DNA of 64,000 nt, taken from the NCBI RefSeq assembly GCF_026151205.1, contig NC_087078.1:17377118-17441117 (forward strand). The letters are read 5' to 3'. The DNA comes from Bolinopsis microptera (lineage: Eukaryota; Ctenophora; Tentaculata; Lobata; Bolinopsidae). Shown here piece after piece: positions 33,538 to 46,100 of this stretch. Every line of letters starts with the position of its first letter. The first letter of the stretch is position 1. The notes under the pieces are model-generated. The model did not search any database, was not told where the DNA came from, and saw only the letters and a list, made by a program, of their open reading frames with translations. A program made the position numbers and the translations under genes.

Positions 33538-36500
33538 GTGCCTCATTTCATCCACCTTGTTTGAGGCAATAAAGGGTAACGAGCATATCTTATTAGGGGA
33601 TATAAAGGCTGGGATGGGCTCATACTGTTGGACAAATTACCGTACCTAATCTCATGATTGTAAGTAATAGCATATCAGTAATCTGTCAAAACACCAAGTA
33701 TACAAACTAATATTAGATTGTCTAGCGTTCACTGGCCCATACTATAGTTCAACACTGAAAGGGATACATTTGGCCTTCAAAATGAAAGTTTTTAAATTCT
33801 AAGGCCTAGAAGAAATGATGATTTGTATTAATGAACCTTTAACTGTACGGCTTGTGGGCGAACTCTTCATAAACAAAAATCACAAGAACATTCAATTAAC
33901 CTGAACATATGTCAAGAAGCAACATTTTCCCGAAGGTTCGACCCTGAAGCAGCCCACGTGACACTAGAACCCGAAAAGTTCGTTGTACCATTTGTCAAAC
34001 CCCTGACACTTCGTAAACGTACGGTAATTTGACCGTCAACCGATTAGCCGTGCCTCGACCAATCAGATCGCGTCACTCAAGTAACGACAACCTATCAGTG
34101 AGGAGGAAAGCTAGGCAACAGCCAATCAGGAAAGAGGACGGTTAGGTCGCGTGCCGGTTCTGACAGGTTACAAGCAGCCGAGGGTTGCCCCCTCAGTACT
34201 CAAACCACGGTTCCTAAATTTGTCACCAAACCTTTAGCCACTAGCCGTTAAAGGGTCATATGTGAGAGTCAGGCACTTAGGTAAGGGTAATGTATGGGTC
34301 ACATACAGAGAAACATCACATTAAATTATATTAACCTTAACAGCTTTAACAGTTCTAAATTAATGAGTTAAAAGCTGTGATAATGGCGCAGGGAGTTGTA
34401 TTGCCTGTAGAATTCTGAAGAGTTCTATCTCCAGCTCATTCTTGATATCCTCCGCAAGCAACTCCAATCAAGCACCTGTCATGATGTGACAAATCAAGGA
34501 GATTGATTTTCATTTCAATAAAATAACAATTTCGATTGAGTGGGAGATTGGTAACGAAGAGATATTGTTGCTTTTACAATTTTATAATTTATTAGAGTAA
34601 CTCCCGAGTCTTGAAATAGATTATAACGACACAGTATATTTCATGGTTTAATCTCCAATCAGTGAGCTAGGGGTTGCAAAATTGCAAGTTATGGGGGGTT
34701 AACCGCACTTCCACCAGAGCTCACAACTCATGATAACAAATAACAATTACGGGATTCCTTATAATTACACTAATTAGGAGTAATTACCGCAGGACACTGA
34801 CCATCTGTCAGGCCGGACATCGGACCGCTTCCGGTAGAACGTATTAGTACTTGTCAGGGGCTCATCAATTTGATTGGTTGCCAGGGGATATAGTGACCGC
34901 TGATTGGACATTTGCTCATCACATGGGTGCAAGTGTGCGTTGCTAGAGGTTACGGGGCGGTCACGTGAGGGACTCATTACGAGAGATAGAGGCTATATTT
35001 GGAGAGGGGTGTTGACAGATGTGATGTGGGGAAAGTACCGCACATTTTCTAATGCCCGAACAAGGCAACCCGGAATATTTTATCCTAAACCTGGTAAATT
35101 TCAAACTATTTCACTGAGTCTGACCTAGTTGGGTCTTGTTGAAAGGTGGAAACTGGGAACGGTGGATTAACGGAGTATTGCATTAAATCGCGCATCATCA
35201 TAAAATGTTCCAATTGTTGATCAAAATTTACAGCAGAACGTTCGAGATAAACTGGGGATATTATTCGATCACATATTCTTGAACATCTAAACGGGAAGTT
35301 TAAAAACGAGGCGTGTACTTAAATAGTGAATTAATCAGTACAACTCTAACAAATCAAACTAAACCGGTCAAATTAGAGGTTTACGCTTTGCAAAGGAAGG
35401 GACGGACATCTTACCAAATATGTAGTAACGACACCCACTATTGATTCATAGCAATTTAAACTGTAGTCTAAGCGAAGTTTTAACTATTAAATGACTTAAA
35501 ATTGGAATTTAAACGTTTAAACTTAAAGTTTAAGTTTAACGAATTCTCCGTTAGATAGTATTAAAGCGACTACTAAAGTTGTCTACTATAAAAATAGAAT
35601 GACGTCAAATAAATGGCGCGGGGTGAGCTATGAAGCTGAGTTATTGAGAGGCATGAGCAAGTTGATACAATTTGATACAGTGGTCTGGACAAAATCGAAT
35701 TACGATTAACGAAGGATGTCGAAATAATTACAATCGATTGAGTCTCAAACTTATAGAAGCTTTGTAACTTAGTGAAGCTTTTTAACTTAGTGAAATTATA
35801 ATAAAATCATCTCAGTACGAAAATTTAATACAAAGTTTTCAAGATTTGACTAAAAATAACTGTAATAGTCATGCAAAACAATGCACAAATCTAGCGATAA
35901 AGGACACGCAGTTACGATATCAGCAAAAAAGGTGTCCATCATGCCACTTCTATTTTATCGTGGAAACCTTAAAAACATTCCCTGAGAATTCGAGCTAATG
36001 TGAGGTAGCAATTGACTACTTAATTAATCATAATCACCTCCCAAGATGACAAGTTAATGTCATTCATTAATTTCTAGCGCCCTACTACACACTGATCTCA
36101 TTACCCATCACCACAATTCAAATAGTCCGACCAACGCAGAATACCTTCTTTTTTAAACAAACGGACCAAAACGTCATTAGTTACCGAGAAGGAGCGGTAA
36201 AACTAAAAAACTTGATTCTCAACACGTAATCTAGGACGGGAGGGTGAGAAAGGACTTCCTCATGTCCTTCCCCTGGGTGTAGGAGGGTCTAGACCTACTA
36301 GTCACAGATCACAGAGCAAACCCCAAGTACTTGACCTGTGTGAGACCCCCGCTCCAGACCTCGCTCCCCTTTGTAACCGATACCTACTCCATCCTCCCCT
36401 GCTTGACACGTGACAGGGATACGGAGCTCTGATTGGCGGAGAGGAGAAATCCAGCCTTGTGATTGGTGGACATGTCAGGGGTAACCGAGAGGGAAGCCTA

Positions 36501-39092
36501 AAGCTGAAGTAGACTCACAAGTATGGTTGATTGAATGGAATTGAATATATCGATTTCACTTAGGAAAATCGGGCAATGATATTGCTACATGTGTCTCGTT
36601 TCGTTACAATGTATCGAGTCTGGAGGACTGAGCCGACCATATTCACCCTGAAAAATGGTCAGAAGTTTGACGTAAACTTAAAAACTAGAATCGGACACAA
36701 TAGACACTTCTTGGGATCAAATACTTGACACTTGGTAGGAAGGTTTAATGGCACTATAATATTAACCGGGCAGCGCAGCACGGTCATTCTGTTTTTACCA
36801 AACTTAGTGTTATACTAACTCTGCAAATTGTGTTATACTAACTTTGCAAATTGGGCTAGATGAGGGAAAGAAAAAAATCATTATGATATAATATGTAGTT
36901 TTATAGCCGCCAGCAGCAGCAGGAGGACTTTGGTTTGAGAGACCTTCCTGTAGTTTAATCACCGCTAATAGTAGCAGAGATGGTCGCTGGTGATTTGACC
37001 AATTAGTCGAAACTGTTATCAGTGTTAGATCAACCACCAAATAAGGGTACAGCCTTAAATCGTAGTCAGCGTATTTGAAGTTTTGCTACTACATCCTACA
37101 TATTAACGAACGACGATACGATCTGTCAAACCATTTAATCGGAGCATCTTGGGCGATTATTGGTTCGGTTTAGACAGGATCAATATCAATTAGTTTCTAT
37201 TAATATAGTGTATCTCCAGTCTCCACAGACCGCCTTCACGCAACTAAGCCTGGTTAAGGAAGAATCGTATTAAATGATGCAAGATCAGAAAACAAGAATA
37301 TCTGTTGTGAAAGGATTGCGGTTCAACTTCGTATAACCTAGATCAATGGTAGTTCACTCTCTACGATTGTTGAAGGATTAGTTAAAGTGACACTACCGTC
37401 TACCATCAGCAGTTTTGAATTTGCAAACATTTTGACATTCTGAGAAAACTGCCAGGCCCACCGATATCAGTCTCAGAGGATTTCAACACTAAAAGATCGC
37501 GACCCTGGAGACGTAATAAGATCAGTACGACGGGCAACATGAGCTCATGACCCATAAGTATTCCTGACTTCTAGTTCTGCCTTGAGATAGTTAACCTAAT
37601 ATACAATGTGTCTGATCGTCTGGCCGAGTGATCGCGCTACATCAGGTTAACTTTTACTGACGTAATTACTAATTACAACTTCAAGTATAAGCACCTATTG
37701 ACGAAGCTATCTTTAAACATTAAGTAGTCAGCTTCCAAACTACCAGTTCTATTTTTGCCTTTCAATGTACTCAGCACTTTTCATATAAAGCTGCTAGTTG
37801 CTGGTTATAAATCTAACTTTACAACTTTAAAATTATCGTGGGAATGTTAAAAAGTACAAGAGTCAAGACGTGTCGAGTTAAAGCTTAAGAACGCAATAAA
37901 TAATTTTATATCTAAACCAGAAAACTGCTACTCGTAGCATATCTTAATGAATCTTAATCATATCATGGTTTTAAAATTTCTCATGGTTATCTAGCACGGT
38001 CAGACTTCCAGTTTCAGCAAATACGAAACGAAACGAAATGTTTTTAGACTACACAACCAAGAAAGGCAGTTATTAAGAAACTATTTAAATATTTGGATCA
38101 TATTTTAATTGTCATGAGAAGCAGAAACCTCGAAGAATTATAATTCAACGGAGCATAATTGGCGAGATTCCCATTTTTGTGTGTTCTAGATTAATTTTGT
38201 GTGTTTAGATGGAGGTGGTGTTAGTGAGTCTGGGGGTAGAAATATTACCTGTAATACGTATATCCCCAGAACTTGTACCACTTACCCATGCTTTTAGTTT
38301 TTCTACAATATGGTCTACGACTTTTACACAGCATAATACCCCATGATGTCGTTTATTTTAAATTCTCTTTGCTGTATTGTATATGTACTATTTGTAAAAG
38401 TTTCAAATCAAATCATAAGACAAATACCCAGTTGTTGGTGTTCTACGAAGTTTTGCAAAACCAAAGTTTCCAAAACTGTTAACGTTCAATAAATATTGTC
38501 TCTTTGAAGCAGCAAGTGTGATTAGCTACCAAAGTTGCTGTCCCAGTCATTGCAGTGACAGGCTATTGTCTGGGAGCAGCTGACATCGGGATTGACATTG
38601 TGACTGGAGTTTCAACGAAGACTTAACCAAGATTTGGGGATAATTCTGGAGAAATTTGCATCTTTAATGGTTTAGAAAACAGACAAAGAAACAACCTATT
38701 TAACTATGTCTGGTGTTTGGAGAGCAAAGCAGCATACAAACTGTTTTGTCGTTAACTGTAATTTAATCATGTCTTATCCGTTCATTTAATATGTCTTTAC
38801 CGTTCCATCACAGTGCTGGCAAGTGGTAAGCACGACCGTCAGCCTTTATAGTTATACCCCATACAATAATTTTTCATTTAGAGTTAGACTCACCAAAAGT
38901 TTGAGCTAAACACAGCACTGTTATACGAAATTCTGTAAAAAGGCCGTGTTAATATCGAATTAGAGATTTGATTTTACACCATTAAGGAGTTATTTTATAT
39001 AAAATTTGAGGTCACATTGTGGTTAGATAATTGTTTAAGAAGAAGAAAATCTACCGTAAATTATTCTTAGCTATTAGGATAATCGTTATTAA
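33538..39092. other. Gene-free region with motif patches
   Basis: No exon recognised. Motif patches: 33955-34135 (CACGTG plus CCAATCAG near 34058 and 34122), 34870-34970 (TGATTGG twice and TCACGTGA at 34961) and 36405-36470 (ACACGTGA, TGATTGGCGG and TGATTGGTGG). Positions 34100-34220 are GC-richer. An AT palindromic run with GTTTAAAC-like words lies at about 35500-35540. The remainder is AT-rich without recognisable features. Confidence 0.5.
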
Positions 39093-40455
39093 GGGGGGGG
39101 GGGGGTCAATGGGTATTTTTTTGTGAAACTTGATTTCGAGATAGTAGTTGACCAACAAACTAGGACCAGTGACCGAACTTTTGAGGGGGTCCCGGACCCC
39201 AACCGCCAAACGGTGCGCGCAGGGCAGCCACGCCCATATTTGGTCCAAATTAGGCCCAATTTAGCCAAATACCCTGAACATGCCCAAAACCCAGGTTTAT
39301 GGTGCTCTACTTGTAGCTAGTGGTCTCCTGAACTCGTATATGAAATTTCATCAAGATTGGACAAAAAATGACTGAGTTATGAGCCAAAAACCATATGCCC
39401 ATATTTGGGCATACGCACCAAATTTGGTAGATTTCGTCCCATAAATTGGTCAAATATCAATATTTTTGGATGAGACTTACTTTATATGAAAGGTAAGCCT
39501 AAACTACATATTCTCTGTAAGTTATAGCTTTATATCTGTTTAAATGTGGATACTAAGGCGAAAAAACCACAAAAAATGAACTAAATTGCCCATGTCTCGG
39601 TTCGCAATATTCGCGGAATTGATCTCACCAAAATTGTAACAACTCAATCAGTTTTCAAAATTTTTGCATGAAATTTTTGAAATCGACTCGAAATCGCATT
39701 TCGACCTTATTTTAAGAACGGATTTTTGATTTAGGCCTCAAAAAAAATTTGGCGGCCAAATTCTGAATTTCTGTAATATAATTTTGGAATTTGGCCGCCA
39801 AATTTTTTTTGAGGCCTAAATCAAAAATCCGTTCTTAAAATAAGGTCGAAATGCGATTTCGAGTCGATTCCAAAAATTTCATGCAAAAATTTTGAAAACT
39901 GATTGAGTTGTTACAATTTTGGTGAGATCAATTCCGCGAATATCGCGAACCGAGATATGGGCAATTTAGTTCATTTTTTGCGGTTTTTTCGCCTTAGTAT
40001 CCACATTTAAACAGATATAAAGCTATAAATTACAGAGAATATGTAGTTTAGGCTTACCTTTCATATAAAGTAAGTTTCATTCAAAAATATTGATATTTGA
40101 CCAATTTATGGGACGAAATCTACCAAATTTGGTGCGTATGCCCAAATATGGGCATATGGTTTTTGGCTCATAACTCAGTCATTTTTTGTCCAATCTTGAT
40201 GAAATTTCATATACGAGTTCAGGAGACCACTAGCTACAAGTAGAGCACCATAAACCTGGGTTTGGGGCATGTACAGGGTATTTGGCTAAATTGGGCCTAA
40301 TTTGGACCAAATATGGGCGTGGCTGCCCTGCGCGCACCGTTTGGCGGTTGGGGTCCGGGACCCCCTCAAAAGTTCGGTCACTGGTCCTAGTTTGTTGGTC
40401 AACTGCTATCTCGAAATCAAGTTTCACAAAAAAATACCCATTGGCCCCCCCCCCC
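39093..40455. mobile_element. Fold-back element, 1363 bp, flanked by TTAA
   Basis: Two arms of about 670 bp are reverse complements with only scattered mismatches. They meet at a 23-nt loop (39764-39786) bordered by GGCGGCCAAATTC and GAATTTGGCCGCC. The outer ends are runs of G and C, and TTAA stands immediately outside both (39089-39092 and 40456-40459). TTAA is the target duplicated by piggyBac and Kolobok superfamilies. No transposase is encoded. The mirrored frames at 39123 (plus) and 40230 (minus) are the same arm read twice and are not genes. Confidence 0.93.
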
Positions 40456-40459
40456 TTAA

Positions 40460-42511
40460 AGTTAGTGCTTTCTTGAAGAATAGTATTAAAAAAAATAAAT
40501 TTGCGAATTAGATTTTGTCAAACCATTCACAATTGATGAAAGAGTGAGGAGCACAGGCAGTATTCGACAATCGTTACAATTTGCAGGCAGTAGACATCCG
40601 TACTGAATCGCAGAAACAAGCTTCGTGAATATTGAATCATCATATCTGTTCCAATTAGTTGTACTTTAATGATAATTTATAGCTTTTAATGAGCACTTAT
40701 CATAGCTTCATAGGAGTTCACCTTTTGCTTACTATTAGATAAACCAATTTAAAAGAGTGGTGCATTAGTCTGCAGTCAGATGTCTGATGATTGGGCTCAT
40801 ATCAGCCAATTTATAGATTACCATTATTTCTTAAGATGGATAAGCTATGGCAACTCATTTATGCTCAATTTATAACAATTACGACCAAAATAGCAAGATT
40901 TCTGACTGCTTCTTGTGTAAGATACAACGCAAGTCGAAAAGTCCCCTAAAAAGATTTTCAATAGGTTACACAAGTCCTGGACCCTGGTTTCAACTTACTT
41001 TTTTGGAATTGGACTGAAAATCGTTTACTCTGTGGGGCGTTCTTCGCGAGGCTATACAATAAATTAATAACATGACGTCATATGACGTTAGACAGTGATG
41101 AAACGTGTTTTGAGGTGTACGTGATTGAAATTTCAGCTCTAAGGTCCAGATAAAGTTGAGGATCATGGCGACTCTTGTTGTCAGACTCAACCAATAAAGC
41201 AAATAACCAATAATCAGTTGTTAACAAACAGGTAAGTGATATAGTCTGTAAAGAAGTCTCAAACTATTAGGGGTGAATGTTTGGTATCCAATACTGCGAG
41301 AAGCTAATTGACGGCCTACCCCAAATACTTCGTGCTTTTTGGATAGAACGTCAACAAAGTAATATGAAATCATAAGATCGAAATAATGAAGGCACAAACT
41401 GGCGAAACAGTAGCCAACGCCCAACGATCACATTTCATCAAGGAGAAATCTTCGAGGTTGGAATCTGTAAATGAGTAGTATTGATCAAGAATAGAACGGG
41501 ATGAGGTATAAAATACACAGCTGAAATTTCAGCTAGCTTCCTCTTAAAACAGTATGACTTGCAGAATCGTCATGTTACTTATTATTATACAGGACCCGTG
41601 CGCACAGTGTTGCATTACAGATCTAACTGGCCGCGTGCGCGGGCAATGCGCGGCAATATTTAAAGGCGATACCACACTTGTGACTAAATTATTTTATTGC
41701 GCCTTCCATTTATGCGACTGTAAAAGAACGCGAGCTACTTGCTTCAACTCCTTGTCATGGACTGTCGACTTAGACGTCAAAGTTTACCTGAGTTAATAAA
41801 ATCAAAAGCTCCTCCTTTGATCTCACTTTCTCATCCAGTATTTTGCGTTGATTCTAGCATAGCTGGTTTAGCAAGTTCAACTATTCTCAGTATTCTGATT
41901 CATCTGAATCAAGGCTCGCACAGTTAACCTAAAACATACTACAGGTTCGATGGCATCCGGGATTCTAGATTGTAATATGACTATAAACAGTGTGTGAGGA
42001 CGTACTTTTGAAATAGCAATGTTATTGATGGTAAGCGACCCTAGAGTCGCTCTAGATAATTAGATTCATAGGATTAAAAAGACAGTCAAATACTAACGAA
42101 AACTCCAAATCTTTGCCAGCCGACCAAAAAATAACACTTCTTAGTTATATCATGGCGATGAGATATCTAAGGAACGAGTTACGATAAATATGGAGACTGG
42201 AGAGAGAGTGGGAGAGAGAGAGAATGTTGAACATTCATAAACTGCCGACAAACTAAAATAGTCTTATCCTAGGATTAAAATATCTTGAATTGATAGGGTG
42301 TATCTGCTTGTGCAGTTGGAACACAAAGTGGGCGTAGACGATTACTTTTAAATTAGTTTTGATATATTATGACACATCACACAGTCTCAAGGACAAAAGC
42401 TGTTTTCTAAAATATACCACTTTTAAAAGACAGCGTCAAAGGCAAAGCTGCTTTTGATCTTGATATATCAAAAGCATCTTTTGCCTTTGATGATAAACAC
42501 CTATTTGAAAT
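40460..42511. other. Gene-free region
   Basis: No exon recognised. It contains TGACGTCA/TGACGT words near 41072-41090, and a small GC-rich patch with alternating CGCG at about 41625-41655. The frames at 41554-41796 and 41221-41424 show no family motif. Confidence 0.45.
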
Positions 42512-42517
42512 ATGACC

Positions 42518-43165
42518 AATACCTCTGCAGTACCTCTGCAGTACCTCTGCAGTACCTCTGCAGTACCTCTCAAGTCTCAGTACCTCTGCAGTACCTCTGC
42601 AGTACCTCTCAGTACCTCTCAGTACCTCTCAGTACCTCTGCAGTACCTCTCAGTACCTCTCAGTACCTCTCAGTACCTCTCAGTACCTCTACAGTACCTC
42701 TCAAAACCTCTCAGTACCTCTCAGTACCTCTCAGTACCTCTCAGTACCTCTCAGTACCTCTCAGTACCTCTCAGTACCTCTCAGTACCTCTCAATACCTC
42801 TCAGTACCTCTCAGTACCTCTCAGTACCTCTCAGTACCTCTCAGTACCTCTACAGTACCTCTGCAGTACCTCTCAGTACCTCTCAGTACCTCTCAGTACC
42901 TCTCAGTACCTCTCAGTACCTCTCAGTACCTCTGCAGTACCTCTCAGTACCTCTCAGTACCTCTCAGTACCTCTGCAGTACCTCTCAGTACCTCTCAGTA
43001 CCTCTCAGTACCTCTACAGTACCTCTCAGTACCTCTCAGTACCTCTCAGTACCTCTCAGTACCTCTAGAGTACCTCTCAGTACCTCTCAGTACCTCTGCA
43101 GTACCTCTACAGTACCTCTACAGTACCCTTACAGTACCTCCCAGTACCTCTCAGTAGTAGTACCT
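42518..43165. repeat. 10-bp minisatellite AGTACCTCTC, about 650 bp
   Basis: More than 60 units of AGTACCTCTC. Eleven-base variants AGTACCTCTGC and AGTACCTCTAC are concentrated at the beginning, near the middle and at the end. Two long plus-strand frames (42454-43068 and 42512-43210) run through it because the units lack stops. They are not supported as genes. The unit equals about one helical turn. Confidence 0.97.
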
Positions 43166-46100
43166 CTCAGGACGAATTTGGCAAAAATGAAAAAACCAAA
43201 ACATGTATAATCTGAATATTTGAAGGGGCTTACGCAAACATCACATGACCTGTCAGTATTTGAGGAAACTGTTCCTTATAAGGACACATTCCTGAAACTA
43301 AATCAAATCATCTTATATTAAGATGCGACAACTTTCGCAACGTCTGATTCCTGTTCCCGTTAACAGGTAGTACGGCAATAAGCCGATGGATTGTCAAACT
43401 AATAAACAAATGTATTTAAACGGAAGTGCCGAGTATAGTTTTCTGAAGATGCGTCAAAAGTAAAAGTAAAATTGGTACAGATAAATAGATATTGTTAAAA
43501 CTTAACAGTAAGTTTCAATGCGACATAATGGAGACTAACAAAACACAAGAAACACAAACCATTATCAGCCTAGACCGCAGGAAAGTACTGCAACTAATTA
43601 TTTATCATCATCGTATTTAAATAATATTGTTTGTGAGGCTGTTGTAAAAAGAGTTCAGCCAGTAATTCATTGATCAAAAATTGGAGTGCAATTCTCATGC
43701 CTGTAACAAATAAAGAGTAAACTCACGTGGAAGACACATAAACTGTCAAATCTTTCCATTTAACCTAGGGGTAAGTTTGGGATTAGTTTTACTTTTATTA
43801 TAATGTTATTTTCATGGTAAAATAGTGTGCACGTATAATCGGGTCGCTCTAAAACAAACATGGTTAGCATGGCATCTTCACCATACTATGTATTGGATGC
43901 TCCAATAATTAGATTAAATCTTGCACTTTTAAAACTTTCGGGATTAGAAAAGATTTTAAAATTAGAGAATTAGAAAAACAACAATATTCAGTCGGCAATG
44001 TAATCTCATACACCCACACGTGATGACTGTAACGACAATAAATTCAGCGAATCGGGGAAATCTCTGAATAAAGCCGGTTCTCAATGTCTATAATAAGGGT
44101 CCATATTACATGATGTCTTAGTGATACGGTGCTTATATAACCCTGGTAATACCACACGACAATACGGCCACTGCACTATCTAATGTGATATTAATTATTA
44201 TAGATCGCTCCAGGGTAATTCCGTTTGTATTCAGGTTTATTGGCAAATATTATCGCTACCGGATGATTCAGGGATTAATTTGTTATATGATTGAAGTTAT
44301 GAGATGCAGTATTTTTCAGGTCTATAGCGTTTGTAAAACAGTATCTGTCGAATTGGCGACAATCAAAAACCGGAATAAATAACAAATTAGCAGATTAAAT
44401 CAGGAAACGCTAAACAAAAATAAAAATGATCACAGCGCGATTACACAAAATACTCAGTCACAGACAGGAAAGGTAATGTCCGCAGCAAAAGGGGAAATTC
44501 TATCACGACAGAAGTTATAACAGCAAAACAACGATACGTCCTGTTGGAAATATCACGACAAGGTACACTTTAAACTTTAAAATGTGACAGCTCGATCAGG
44601 CGCTATAATTCACCTTTATTTTACATCAGGGCACACAACACACTCACCCGCAGCACACAAAACCCTGGGCTGGGTTTTGTCTACGACTGATGGAGAAGGA
44701 GCTGCCTACAGACTCACGTGAGGGTTAATATGAGGAATAATAGATCCGATATTTCAATGTTCCTGAATTATAATAACGGGGGATTGTTAGGGGGAATAGA
44801 CTCAAATTTGTCCTCACCACGCCTTATCTGATTAGAAAGGGAAACAATGGATTAGCTAAAGGATCGCCATTAGAGTTATCCACAACAAACAGACACACGT
44901 TTTTAGATATGCTTCGTGGACACGTGCATGAGATGGCGTGTTCTGATTGGTTCCCTTGACGATCACATGGCTGATAGTACCACGCGAATTGTGTCACGTG
45001 ACCACGATTTTCACGTGGAATAACAGGGCCAAAAAACCGTGCCAATTAGGGAGGAGTCTGGACTTGGTCCCGTCTACTATTACCCTGTGTCTATAGTGGA
45101 TGGCCGAACTAACCAGCCACGATTATATTAGTTAGACGACCAGACCGCCGTTTAATAGAATTGATCCTTTTGAAAAGGTGGTAGTGCAACTGTGATCTAA
45201 TATCATTATGTTTACATATTTGTAGATGAATAGAATGAGATAACGGAAGGTTTGGGATAAATGAAAACACTGAAAATAAATGAATATTATTGGACAGGAA
45301 TGCAGATCAATCCTGGTTCTTGGCAGGATGCCACGGTCAGTGCTTAAAAATACAAAATATGTACTTGTAATTAAAATAATTAGCATATTCAGAACGGTCT
45401 GATTAACCGTCAGCTCTAAAACCCTCAACGACTGACTCAGACTAGTACTACAAACAACAGTTTGTTTAAAATAATATTACAAACACTGTTTATCAAAAAG
45501 TTAACTTTAATAATTATTATTTATCTTATTTCCCTCATGGCGATTGTTTTCAGCGAATCTTCCACCTTGCGGTGTATCAGTCTTTGAGCTAACATCAATT
45601 ATGTGTTAATATGTAAATGATAATAATAATAATATCAGTGCCAACAAATAGAATAAATGACAAATTTTTCCATGACAAAAAAGAGGAAGTTCTGTGCTTT
45701 ATAATAAAATATGTTCACTTGCGATAACATAGAACCAATTTTGTCTACCGTTAATGAAGTGATAAAAGAGTTCCTACTGTCAAGCTGATAAATGTAAATA
45801 TTAAAATTTCGTTCATTATTATTTCATTATTATTTCATTATTAGTTAAATAACTAAAATGTATGTTGTTTTAAGGTTTTAAGAATTGTGTCTAGTAACAA
45901 ATTATTGGTACTACTTTAATTTAGCAGTCGGATTTAGTTCTTAGCTCAAGTAACTCAGTAAAAGTTTTGGTTAGATTCGTGTAAAGTTCATAAAGTGACT
46001 GGAAATGAAACAGTTTGACAATTGTGAAAGAATGTTTATATCGAGTATTGCACAATCAGTATGTCTCAATAGCCCTTTACAACGACAGTTGTCAAGCGTG

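Noticed and set aside
39123-40427. Near-identical 65-codon frames on opposite strands suggesting a duplicated small gene
   Set aside because: They are the two arms of the fold-back element read on opposite strands.
42454-43210. Two 200-230 codon repeat proteins (STSQYLSVPL-type)
   Set aside because: A stop-free 10-bp minisatellite gives open frames in several registers; no domain and no conserved ends.
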